Origin: AP-15 sp963788085 | GTDB lineage: Bacteria; Pseudomonadota; Alphaproteobacteria; ATCC43930; CGMCC-115725 | Direction: 5' to 3' | Length of the DNA: 64,000 nt | Assembly: GCA_963788085.1 (NCBI GenBank) | Contig: CAWBFS010000007.1 | Span: 271,876-335,875 of the forward strand | Shown here: positions 8,845-17,726 of the stretch, one piece after another | Numbering within the stretch: position 1 is the stretch's first letter | Layout of the letters: every line of letters begins with the position of its first letter | Position numbers and translations under genes: made by a program | Notes under the pieces: generated by a model | Seen by the model: the letters and a program-made list of their open reading frames with translations, nothing else | Told to the model about the DNA's origin: nothing | The model's database searches: none

Positions 8845-9481
8845 GTAGCTAGCCACGAAAACTCGGCCTCATCTGCGCCCGAGCGGTAGGAAGAAATTGC
8901 CGAAATCCGTCGCAGCCGGTCGACGCGTTGACAGAAACCGGCCGGGCCCGCCGGTCGAGCGAAAGCGATATTTCTCAAATGGACAAAATGCCATTTTATG
9001 ATACTATAAGTTGATGTGGATCCTCTCAAACGCGGTACCGAAGCCCGGTTTTAACAGTCCTGCCATCGTTGGCAGGCCTTGGTGCTCGTTCACGACACAG
9101 CGGGAAACAGCCAGAAACAGCGAGCCGTTTCGCTGTTATTCGGGGTTGCCGAACCGGTGGCGGTCCAGGATTTCCGCCGCGAACGAGACGTCGCTCGCTG
9201 ATAATTTGCCGCGAAACAGCGAGAACGGCAAAAAGGGGCCGGGCGCCGTGTGACACCGCCGGCGCTGCGCAGGTGAGCGGCTCGGCCCACTACCCCGCAT
9301 TTCTCAGACCGGATGGGATTTGAGGGGGGATCGCGCGATGGGCACGCTCCCCAGGGCCGAGGATCTCGGAGCCATGTAACCAGCCGTGAGAACTTGGCCA
9401 AATCTCTGCCCAACGGCCACCTAGAAATCGCCGAAATGGGGGACAAATTTTCGCATGGAAAAACCGACTATCAGAGGAGAA
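8845..9481. other. Intergenic stretch with an imperfect repeated segment
   Basis: No gene is supported. A roughly 65-base segment at 8850-8911 (containing CTCGGCC and TTGCCGAAATC) resembles the one at 9376-9440 (AACTTGGCC, TCGCCGAAATG) at about 70 percent by eye, in the same direction. AAACAGC-type motifs occur near 9100-9125 and 9205, as they do again upstream of glgA. The end of the stretch carries the ribosome-binding site of the next gene. Confidence 0.4.
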
Positions 9482-10207
9482 ATGCCCATGTGGAAAGCAC
9501 CCGCCTCTGTTCTCTGTGGCTGCTTGGCCGCGCTGCCGCTGATCGGTTGCGCAGGGGGCGTCGCCACCCCGCAAGCAACGGCAGTGACGCCGGCGGCGAT
9601 CGCAGAACCCGCGGATTATTATACCCCGGCTGCGCGGGTTTATGCGGTCGGCCCGGCAGCGCCGGCTGCGGTCCTAGTATTGTGGCCAGGCGATGACAGC
9701 CTGGCGCGCGATCCCGGTCTGTGGACCGCTCAGGGGTTTGATGTCGTGATGCCCCAGCCGGCGGACATCTACCGGCTGGTCGCCGACCAGCAGGCAGCCC
9801 TGGCGCAGCTCGTCGCTTCTGCGCACGCGCTGGCAGACGCGCCGATCTGGGTCGTTGGTCCCGGCCCGGTGATCGATGCCGCTCTGGGCGCGCCGCAGCT
9901 CGGGCGCGGCGAGGTATCGGGTGTTGTCATGACCTCCGTCGCCTCGGATAGCGGCAGCTGCAGCGAGAGTTTCTTCTACTCCGACCCCGGCACCGGGGCG
10001 CCGCCAAAGGTCGAGTTCAAGCGCTCCGGGAACTGCGAGACCGGTATGCCCGCTTTTACCGGACGGCAGCCCTCAGTGCGTCCGGCGCCCGCGCCCCGCC
10101 CAAACCAACCGCGCATCATCGAGGCTTCCGCGGTTGGGAAGAATCTGCCGCCAGCCGCAAAGGTGCGCCATCTCGCAGAGCTGATCAAGTCGGCGCCCGC
10201 CGGTTGA
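9482..10207 (+). CDS. Putative lipoprotein of unknown function
   Basis: The 241-residue frame starts at an ATG after AGAGGAGA; an ATG 27 bases upstream in frame has no such site. Residues 5-21 form a signal segment ending in the lipobox LIGC, so it should be a lipoprotein. The mature part includes a region like an alpha/beta Rossmann sheet (PAAVLVLWPGDDSLARDPGL, DAPIWVVGPGPV), which recalls degenerate alpha/beta-hydrolase folds, but no GxSxG nucleophile is visible. A proline-rich linker (RPAPAPRPNQP) precedes a short helical end. I do not recognise a family, and the neighbours are gene remnants, so no function is offered. Confidence 0.65.
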   Translation: MPMWKAPASVLCGCLAALPLIGCAGGVATPQATAVTPAAIAEPADYYTPAARVYAVGPAAPAAVLVLWPGDDSLARDPGLWTAQGFDVVMPQPADIYRLVADQQAALAQLVASAHALADAPIWVVGPGPVIDAALGAPQLGRGEVSGVVMTSVASDSGSCSESFFYSDPGTGAPPKVEFKRSGNCETGMPAFTGRQPSVRPAPAPRPNQPRIIEASAVGKNLPPAAKVRHLAELIKSAPAG

Positions 10208-10519
10208 AATCGCGGCGGCCGGTGGCTGGGACGCTAAATGGCCGGGGACGCTAATATGAGGGGTAGGCAGGTGGCGGAGCAGGCGGGTAGCCGTAGCCGC
10301 CCGGAGCAGGCGGCGGCGGATAGCCATAGCCCTGGCCATGAGCGCCCGGCGGCCCAATCAGGACAGCTCGCTTCGACTGCGCTTTCGGAGACAATCGCTC
10401 AACCGAGGCCGGCAATATCTATCGAGCATCAGTTCCGCGATCACCATAATGCGGCAGCCGGTAAAGTCGAAATGGGTCATCGGTTCGCCGGAAACAAAAC
10501 GCCCCCTACAGGTTTCGTG

Positions 10520-11093
10520 GAACCCGCACCGACCGCGACGGCGACTATTAGAAGGTCGCGGTGACGCTGTCGCTGGCCAACCATGAGGCCAGCCTTCCCG
10601 TCGCTTATCGGCTCTATCTCCCTGAGGATTGGGCGAAGACCAGGCGCGCCGGGACAAGGCGAAGATCCCGGAAACGATCGCTTTCCAAACCAAGCCTGAG
10701 ATCGCTCTTGAGCAGATCAAAGCGGCCGAACCGCCGGATTGCCTCAGGGTGTGGTGCTGATGGATGCCGGTTACGGCAACGACACGAGGCTGCGAACGGA
10801 GATTACCGCGCTCGGCCTGAGCTATGTGGCCGGGATCGGTCCCAATACCTCGGTCTGGCCACCGGGCGCTGGGCCTTTGCCAGCGCAGCCTGGCAAGGGT
10901 ATCGGGCGACCACCGAAGTTGCTTCGACGCGACTTGCAGCATCAGCCGATCGCGGCGAAGGCGCTCGCGCTCCGCCTGCCGGCTGAAGCGTGGCAAACAA
11001 TCACGTGGCGCGAGGGCGCTGCAGACTGGCTCTCTTCGCGCTTTGCGCGGCAGAGGGTGCGGCCGGCACATCGCGATACCTTGCTGACCGAAG
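10520..11093 (+). mobile_element. IS701-type transposase remnant (DDE superfamily)
   Basis: VTLSLANHEASLPVAYRLYL, GVVLMDAGYGNDTRLRTEI, LGLSYVAGIGPNTSVWPPG and RFARQRVRPAHRD, in this order, match IS701-family (SRSO17-like) transposases, with the catalytic Asp in LMDAGYG. Frameshifts near 10640-10730 separate the pieces. The N-terminal third and the C-terminal third are missing, and I see no clear terminal inverted repeats, so the element is inactive. At 11093 the sequence changes directly into a membrane-protein remnant in the same frame, which marks an old recombination or deletion point. Confidence 0.7.
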
Positions 11094-11887
11094 GCCGGTT
11101 CGATATCGATCCGCAGATCATAGGCAGCGAAGCTTTCGTTCATAATGGCCGTACATATGCCTATTTCGGAATTTTTCCCGCTTTGCTCCGGCTACCGCTC
11201 GTTCCTTTCCATGCGCTCGGAACAGTGCCGTTCGGCCAAGTATCCTGCCTAGCGGCGATCTTAATCGGCGGAACGGCGCAAGCCGCGGCTTTCGCGATCG
11301 CTCTGCGTGGAGCGGCAAATGGACCGGTGCCGCGTCTAATCTTCGTTGCACTGGTGGTCGTCGGTTTATACAGCGGTCCCGGGCTAATGCTCGGGTATTC
11401 ATCGATGATTTACCATGAGCCCATGTTGTGGGGCTGGGCATTGGCCGCCGTCTTTGTCGCCATCGCGATGCATGGATTGCTGCGGCTACGTCGGTTTTCA
11501 ACCGGTCTTTTGACGTCAATGGCGGCCCTCGCTGGTTGTTGCCTGCTGAACTCGGCCCTCGACCGGCATGGGCCTGGCTGCGATCGGGTTTTTGCTGCTG
11601 TCGCTGTGGCTCCGCTCCGGGGCGGAACCTCGACCTATAATCCACGAACTGACGCAACGGTTGCGGCAGCCTCGCTTTTGGGCTCCGTACTTGTGCTCGT
11701 AGTTTTCGCCGGAGTCGTTGGGCTCATAAATAAACGCCGCTGGGGCAATCCGCTTCCTTTTGGAGATTTACACGAGCAGCTCTATATAATGGCGATGTAC
11801 CCAGACCGTCCGTCCCGTATGGACCATTACGGTCTTTTCAATATCGGACACCATCCTGGAGTAAGTCCGGCGTTGCTAAATATGTAA
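11094..11887 (+). pseudogene. Degraded polytopic membrane protein
   Basis: Downstream of the transposase remnant the frame encodes YAYFGIFPALLRLPLVPF, VSCLAAILIGGTAQAAAF, PRLIFVALVVVGLYSGPG and further hydrophobic helices. Frame changes near 11545 (into GMGLAAIGFLLLSLWLRSGA) and near 11690 (back to SVLVLVVFAGVVGLINKRRW) restore a continuous helical protein ending at 11887. The pattern is like large uncharacterised membrane proteins or membrane glycosyltransferases, but no catalytic motif is visible. The N-terminus is missing, replaced by the insertion-sequence remnant. Confidence 0.45.
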
Positions 11888-11955
11888 TTTGATTTAGGCA
11901 GAACGTTATGCTATAATGATCGCTCCTTGTATCGAGTAAGTCCTCGGTACGGGAG

Positions 11956-11987
11956 GCGGAACAGCGCGGAACAGCCAGCGGAACAGC
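11956..11987 (+). repeat. Three tandem copies of GCGGAACAGC
   Basis: Copies lie at 11956-11965, 11966-11975 and 11978-11987, just upstream of glgA. Related AAACAGC motifs recur at 12087-12104 and near 9100-9125. Confidence 0.7.
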
Positions 11988-12082
11988 GATCGAGCAGCCA
12001 GCCCGTGGCTGATCTTTTGCTGATCGCTCCAGACAAAACGACGGGTTTCTGCCACTTACACGAGCGGCATCGGCGAAAACTG

Positions 12083-13629
12083 GTGCGGAAAACAGCGAAA
12101 ACAGCCAACACCGAGAATTCGGCGAGCCCGCAACCGTGGCTCCGCGTCTTACATGTCACCGCGGAACTCTACCCCTGGGTCAAGTCCGGGGGGCTCGGCG
12201 ATGTTGCCGCCGCGCTGCCGCCGGCGCTTGCCGAGTTCGGCGTCGATGTTCGGCTGTTGCTGCCCGGCTTCGCCGGATTTCTCGATGCCTTTCCCGGCAT
12301 CACCGATGTCGCCCGGCTGCACACGCCATTTTCGTCGGAGCGCGTGCGAGTCAGTATTGCCCCGGTGCCCGGGTCGAAATGCGCGGCCTATCTGGTCGAC
12401 CAACCCGCGTTTTACGATCGGCCGGGCAATCCCTACGCCGGTCCGGACGGGCGGGATTGGCCCGACAACCATCGCCGCTTCGGGCTTTTCGCTTGGATCG
12501 CTGCGGCGCTCGCGCGCGGCGCCGATCCCGGCTGGACCCCCGACATCCTTCACGTCCACGATTGGCATGCCGGTCTCGCGCCGGCTTATCTGGCCGCTCG
12601 CGCGTTGCCCGGCTCTGTCCGGACGGTCTTCACCATTCACAACCTGGCCTATCAAGGTTTGTTTCCCGCCGGCCTCTTTCCCGAGCTCGCACTGCCGGCA
12701 GAGTTTTTCTCGATCGACGGGGTCGAATTCAACGGCCAGGTCTCGTTTCATCAAGGCCGGGTTGTTCTATGCGGACCGCCTGACCACGGTAAGCCCGACC
12801 TATGCCCGCGAGATCCAGACCGCGGGTTTCGGCTGCGGTCTCGATGGGCTATTGCGCACCCGCGCCGGCTCGTTGACGGGGATACTGAATGGGGTAGACC
12901 CGCGCGTCTGGGATCCTCGGCGTGATCCGATTTTGCCCCGGTGCTATGGCGTCGAGGATGCCGCATCGGGAAGGCCCGTCGCGAAAGCAGCGCTGCAGCG
13001 GCGCCTCGGGCTCGGCGATCGCCAGGACGCGCCATTGTTCGGCGTGGTCAGCCGGCTGACGCCCCAGAAGGGCCTCGATCTGCTCCTCGCGTGTTTGCCG
13101 GAATTCGTCACCGACGGCAGCCGGCTCGCCATCCTCGGCTCCGGAGATAGCGATTTGGAGCACGGCTTTTCCGCGGCAGCCGCTGCCCACCCGGGGGAGA
13201 TCGCCGTCGAGATCGGCTATGACGAAGCGCTGTCACATCTGATCATCGCGGGTGCCGACATCGTCCTCGTGCCGTCGCGCTTCGAGCCCTGCGGCCTGAC
13301 CCAGCTCTACGCCTTGCGCTATGGCGACGTTGCCGCTGGTGCGCCGAGTCGGCGGCCTCGCCGACACCGTGGTCGATGCGACCGCGATCAGTCTGGCGGA
13401 CGGCAGCGCCGACGGCTTTGCATTTGAGGGCGATAGCCCACCGGCGCTGATGGCGGCGGTCCAGCGCGCCAACACCTTATTTCGCGAGCGCGCGATTTGG
13501 CTGCGGATGATGCGGCGGGCAATGACCCGCGATTTCAGCTGGACGGCTGCGGCGCGCCGGTATGTCGCGGTCTATCGCGAGCTGCGGCCGGACCTCGTCC
13601 TTTCAGCCGGCGCAGAGCTGCCAGCCTAG
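12083..13629 (+). CDS. glgA: Glycogen (starch) synthase, frame broken twice
   Basis: The enzyme extends alpha-1,4-glucan from ADP-glucose. The GT5 N-terminus LRVLHVTAELYPWVKSGGLG carries the KSGGLGD ADP-glucose-binding loop, followed by DILHVHDWHAGLAPAYLA and TIHNLAYQGLFP. The C-terminal half has LFGVVSRLTPQKGLDLLL and PSRFEPCGLTQLYALRYG, then PLVRRVGGLADTV, the usual GT5 end. Two one-base insertions interrupt it, near 12750 (expected VSFIKAGLFYAD) and near 13325 (expected RYGTLPLVRR). The start is uncertain: homology begins near 12142, the GTG at 12083 is the nearest in-frame start, and the first codons overlap AAACAGC repeats. No other glycogen genes are adjacent. Confidence 0.85.
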
Positions 13630-13632
13630 GCG

Positions 13633-14198
13633 CTAATCCTTGGCCCGCTCGAGATAGCTTCCGTCGGCGGTGCTGACGACGATGCGCGTGCCCGGGCCGA
13701 TATGCGGCGGGATCATTACGCGGCGCCCGTTTGCGAGCTTGCCCGGCTTGTACGAGGACGACGCCGTCTGGCCCCGCACGACGGGATCGGCTTCGACGAC
13801 TTCCATGACCACGCTGGCGGCAGCTCGACCGAGAATGCGGAGCCCTCGTGCAGCATCACCTGGCAGACCATCCCTTCGCTCAGAAAATCGGCCGGGTCGC
13901 CGATCGTCTCGCGCGGGATCGAAATCTGCTCGAAGGTATCGTTGTCCATAAACGTCGCCAGACCGCCGTCCATGAACAGAAATTGCATTTCCTTCTCGTC
14001 GAGGCGCACCCGCTCGACCGTTTCCTGGGTTCGGAAACGCTCGTTCAGTTTAGACCCGCCGCGCAGATCGCGCAGCTCGACTTGGGCGAAGGCGCCGCCC
14101 TTGCCGGGCTGAACCAGTTCGCGCTTGAGCACGAGCCAGAGCTTGTTCTGGTGCTCGAGAACATTGCCCGGCTTGATGTCGATGGCATTGATTTTCAT
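13633..14198 (-). CDS. efp: Elongation factor P
   Basis: EF-P binds between the ribosomal P and E sites and relieves stalling at polyproline. The start MKINAIDIKPGNVLEHQNKL at 14198 is the typical KOW-like N-terminus. The loop VQPGKGGAFAQ carries Lys33, the residue that is lysylated in the EpmA system, and the last domain ends RIVVSTADGSYLERAKD. A missing base near 13820 (expected ELPPAVVMEVVEADP) breaks the frame; with it restored the length is 188 residues, exactly right for the family. It is divergent from epmA, which modifies it; 81 bases between the starts must hold both promoters. Confidence 0.93.
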
Positions 14199-14279
14199 TG
14201 GCAGGGATCTCGGGAGGGCGCTGGGTATATCGAAGACCCTAACATAGGTCGGCGCACCGGCAAGAACGAGGTCAGGACG

Positions 14280-15318
14280 ATGCAGGAATGGTGGCGACCC
14301 GATCGCTTCGCATTGCGCCGCGCGATGCTCGATAAGCGGGGACGAATCCTCGCGGCCGTTCGCGGCTTCTTCGCCGATCGCGGCTTCGTCGAGGTCGACA
14401 CGCCGGCTTTGCAGGTGAGCCCGGGGCTCGAACCGCATCTGCGGGCGTTCGCCACCGAGCTTCACGACCCGCAACAGGGGCAGGCCGCGCTGCGCTATCT
14501 CCACACCTCGCCGGAATTCGCGATGAAGAAGCTGCTCGTCGCCGGAATGCCGCGGATTTGGCAGCTCGCCCATGTGTTCCGCGACGGTGAGCGGAGCGCA
14601 ATGCACCACCCGGAATTCTCGATGCTCGAGTGGTACCGCATCGGGGCCTCCTATCGCGACCTGATGGACGAGTGCGCAGCGCTGGTCCGCGCCTGCCAGC
14701 GTGCAGCGGGGGCTCAGGCGCTGAGCTGGCGCGGCCATAGCGCCGACGCGATCGGCGAATGGCAGCGGATCAGCGTGGCGGAAGCCTTCCAGGAGCACTG
14801 CGGGCTGGATCTGCTTGGCGACGGCTCCCGACCCGTTGCACCCCGATACGGATCGCCTGGCCGCCGCCGCGAGCGGCATCGGGATCGCGCCTCATCCCGG
14901 GGACGATTGGGAGACGTTGTTTTTCCGCATTTTTCTCGACCGCATCGAGCCCCAGCTCGGCCTCGGAGTGCCGACAATTCTTTACGATTACCCGCTCTCG
15001 ATGGCCGCACTGTCACGCCGCTGTCCGGATGACCCTCGTCTTGCCGAGCGCTTCGAGGTCTATATCTGCGGGCTGGAACTCGCCAACGCCTTCGGCGAGC
15101 TGACGGATGCCGCCGAGCAGCGGACCCGCTTTCTCGCCGGCCAGGCCCGCAAACGGCAACTCTATGGCCGAACCTACCCGATCGACGAGGATTTTCTCAG
15201 CGCTCTCGAGCATGGCCTGCCCGATTGCGCCGGCATCGCGCTCGGCTTCGACCGGCTCGTCATGCTTGCCACCGGCGCCGAGGACATCGAAGAGGTGATG
15301 TGGGCGCCGGTCCGGTGA
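14280..15318 (+). CDS. epmA: EF-P lysyltransferase (lysyl-tRNA synthetase paralogue)
   Basis: EpmA (GenX/PoxA/YjeA) activates (R)-beta-lysine and attaches it to the conserved EF-P lysine. The protein is the class II catalytic core of lysyl-tRNA synthetase without the anticodon domain: VEVDTPALQVSPGLEPHLRA, YLHTSPEFAMKKLLVAGMPR, FRDGERSAMHHPEFSMLEWY (motif 2), and ALGFDRLVMLATGAEDIEEV (motif 3). A one-base insertion near 14817 splits it; restored length is about 345 residues, as usual. Divergent pairing with efp supports the call. The aminomutase gene epmB is not in this window. Confidence 0.93.
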
Positions 15319-15322
15319 TTTT

Positions 15323-16172
15323 TCAAGGATGAATGACGGTCTCTGCGCGACTCACGACGAAGGCTTCGTGGCGTTCCAGAAAATCGACGGTGACCTCGGT
15401 AAATGCCTCGGGCCGTTCGGTGCTGATCGCGTGGCCCGCGTCATAGACGAATACCAGGTGGCAATTTGGCAACAGCTCCTTGTAAAAGCGGCCCATTTCA
15501 GGCGGGATGACACGGTCGAGAGTGCCGAACAGCACCAAGGTCGGTGTCGGCAAGCGGCGCATCTGGGTTTCGAGATCGGCGTCGCGATCGGGCCCACGCA
15601 GACGCGCGACCAGCGCCCGCGTCTTCGCCTGGATCGCCGGGTCCGGGACGGGCAGGAGGGCGAGCCGTTCCGGGTGCGCATAAAGCCGCCGCGCCATTTC
15701 CTCGGGACGAGCCGGAAGGCGGCTCGGACCCGATGGGGCGGATGGCAGCCGGCGCTTCCAGGACCAGGCCCTCGACCCGCTCCGGCTGCCGCACCGCCAG
15801 CCACAAGGCGACCTTGGCGCCGAACGACGTTCCCATCAGATTGAATTTATCGATGCCGAGATTGCTGATCGCAGCGGCCATGGTCTCAGCCAGTTCGGCC
15901 ATCGTTCGCGTTCGGGTGTTCTCGGGCGACGAGCCAAAACCCGGCATTTCAAAGGCGACCACCCGGTAATGCCGGCACAGCAGATCATGCCCGGGCGTCA
16001 GGCGCATGCCGCCGGCGCCGTGGAGATGCACCAGCGGCGTGCCCTGCCCCGCCTCCATGTAGCGGATGCGGAACCCGTCCGCCTCGACAAAAGCTTCGCG
16101 GAACGCCGCGCCGGCTGCTCCATTTTTCAATCCGTCCTGGGTCTGCGCCACAACCGGATCCTTCTTGCTCAT
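15323..16172 (-). CDS. Alpha/beta-hydrolase
   Basis: The N-terminal part shows PLVHLHGAGGMR (oxyanion HG), then the nucleophile elbow GTSFGAK near residue 117. After a one-base insertion near 15705 the second part gives LVLFGTLDRVIPP with the acid and VYDAGHAIS with the catalytic histidine, completing the triad. Restored length is about 283 residues. The gene overlaps the stop of the upstream LLM monooxygenase (ATG at 16172, TGA at 16171-16169), so the two are translationally coupled. In similar pairs the monooxygenase and hydrolase act one after the other on the same compound, but the substrate cannot be read from the sequence. It ends convergently with epmA, 4 bases away. Confidence 0.85.
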
Positions 16173-17249
16173 ATCTCGCGGATCCGCGGCAGGACCTTCC
16201 TCCCGAACAGTTCGAGGGCGCGCATCATGCCGTCGAGATTGCCGGTGCCGGGATCTTGCAGCGAGATGTCGACCACCCCGGCGCCGACCTCCTCACGGCA
16301 CCGCTGGAGTTGTTCGACGACCCGGTCGGGACCGCCGCAGAAGCTGATCGGCAACACGCCGCCGACGTTGGCGGGCCGCCTCTCGCCGGCAATGTTGCGC
16401 GTCGTGTCCGACTGCAGCAGCGCATCGCGCAATCCGGCGCGCACCGGGAACGGCGCTTGCTTATCGCGCCGGCGCAGAGCCTCCTCGGCCGCGTCATCCG
16501 TTTCGGCGAGGATCATATTGGCGCGGTAGATGATGTCGTCCGGACCCGGCTCCCAGCCATAGCGGGCGCATTGCTCGCGATAGTAATGCGCCGATTTCGC
16601 CATCAGCTCGAATGTCCCGTAGGAGAGGCCGATACCGAGCCGGTGGCGTGCGGCGAATTCGCCCGCTTCCGCGCTGGTGCCGAGCGCATAAGTCGGCGGG
16701 TGCGGCTGAGATTGCGGGCGCGGCCAGACCGACACTGTGCGGTACTGGAAATACCGCCCCTGCCAGCCGAAGGGTTGCGGCTCGGTCCACGCCTTGAGGA
16801 TCAGCTCCATTCCCTCGTCGGTGCGCTCGCGCGATTCCTTCGGGTTGAGGTCGTAGCTCAGATATTCATTGGTCGTGCCGCGCAACAGCCCGACGACAAT
16901 GCGCCCCGGCGCCATGGTGTCGAGCATCGCGAGTTCCTCGGCGACGCGGATCGGGTTGCTGACCGGCACGATCGGACCGAGCAGGGCGATTTTTATCTTG
17001 TCGACCCGCGCCGCGAGATAGGCGGCGGAAACGACCGGTGACGGCGTCAGGATGCGGGGCGAATAATGGTGCTCGGAGACGCTGACCCAGTCGAAGCCGA
17101 GCTCCTCGACAAATCGCGCTCGCTCGACCATGCCGCGATAGGCTTCGGCCCCGGTTTCGGGATCGTAGGAACCGGCCGGCACCGGCCATTCGCGCGGCAG
17201 GTCCGGCGGCGGCGACATAACGGCCCGTTTCGAAATAGGAGACTTTCAT
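16169..17249 (-). CDS. Luciferase-like (LLM) flavin-dependent monooxygenase
   Basis: Bacterial-luciferase family proteins are TIM barrels that use reduced FMN or F420. The first codons MKVSYFETGRY lie in a different frame from the rest, with an extra base near 17216; this N-terminus belongs to the family, so the start at 17249 is preferred. The barrel shows FDWVSVSEHHYSPRILTPSP (the SEHHY block), GPIVPVSNPIRVAEELAMLD, and GRIVVGLLRGTTNEYL. The C-terminal part includes FCGGPDRVVEQLQRCREEVG and ends LPRIREI. Length is about 360 residues, normal. It is translationally coupled to the downstream hydrolase. Confidence 0.88.
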
Positions 17250-17726
17250 GGATCGAGCCCGTGAAGTCGCAGTTCGGCCAAATTACCCGCAGGGCTCGTC
17301 GCCGTCCATGTGTTCGGAGGGGCGCCCTGCTCGGGCTAGCTGGTGATGCGCGCGTCGCGGGTCTATCGTCCATGTTTGAGAAGGTCTTGCCGACACGATG
17401 GGGGCGAAAGCCCAAAGCCATTTGCGGGCGGTTTTCCTCGCCAAGGTTGACATGGAGGGCGTCTTATACGACTAAAATCCAGCGGTTCGATCAACGGCCG
17501 CCGCCGGGTGGTTTCGGGAAGGCTCCGATGGTTAGGGGGACGGGGGTAGATAGCCACGCGCCTGCCGCAGTCTTTTCAGTTGGTTTGCGGGCAGTTAGTT
17601 GGCAGGCCTGCGACATCTGGGATCAATGGCGTATCTAACGTTTGACTCTTCCGCGCAGGTAAAGAAGGTTAGGCTGCAAGGGGTCACCGAAGTTTTCCCT
17701 GGGGTTGCAAATTTTGTTCTTACGCT
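17250..17726. other. Intergenic region between the monooxygenase operon and the PKS
   Basis: About 480 bases between two divergently transcribed units. No open frame with family features or good ribosome-binding site is present. It must contain the promoters for both sides. TTGACT at 17642 is a possible -35 element for the polyketide synthase, but no convincing -10 sits at the proper distance. Confidence 0.45.

Noticed and set aside
10260..10350. Short Gly/Tyr/Pro-rich reading on the minus strand (GQGYGYPPPPAPGG)
   Set aside because: It may be a relic of a repeat-rich protein, but it is too short and has no start or stop context.
10358..11143. 261-codon minus-strand open frame
   Set aside because: It is antisense to the IS701 transposase remnant, which has clear motifs.
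8210..17249. The two LLM monooxygenase genes as a recent duplication
   Set aside because: Their C-terminal halves differ strongly and belong to different subgroups, so they are not recent copies.
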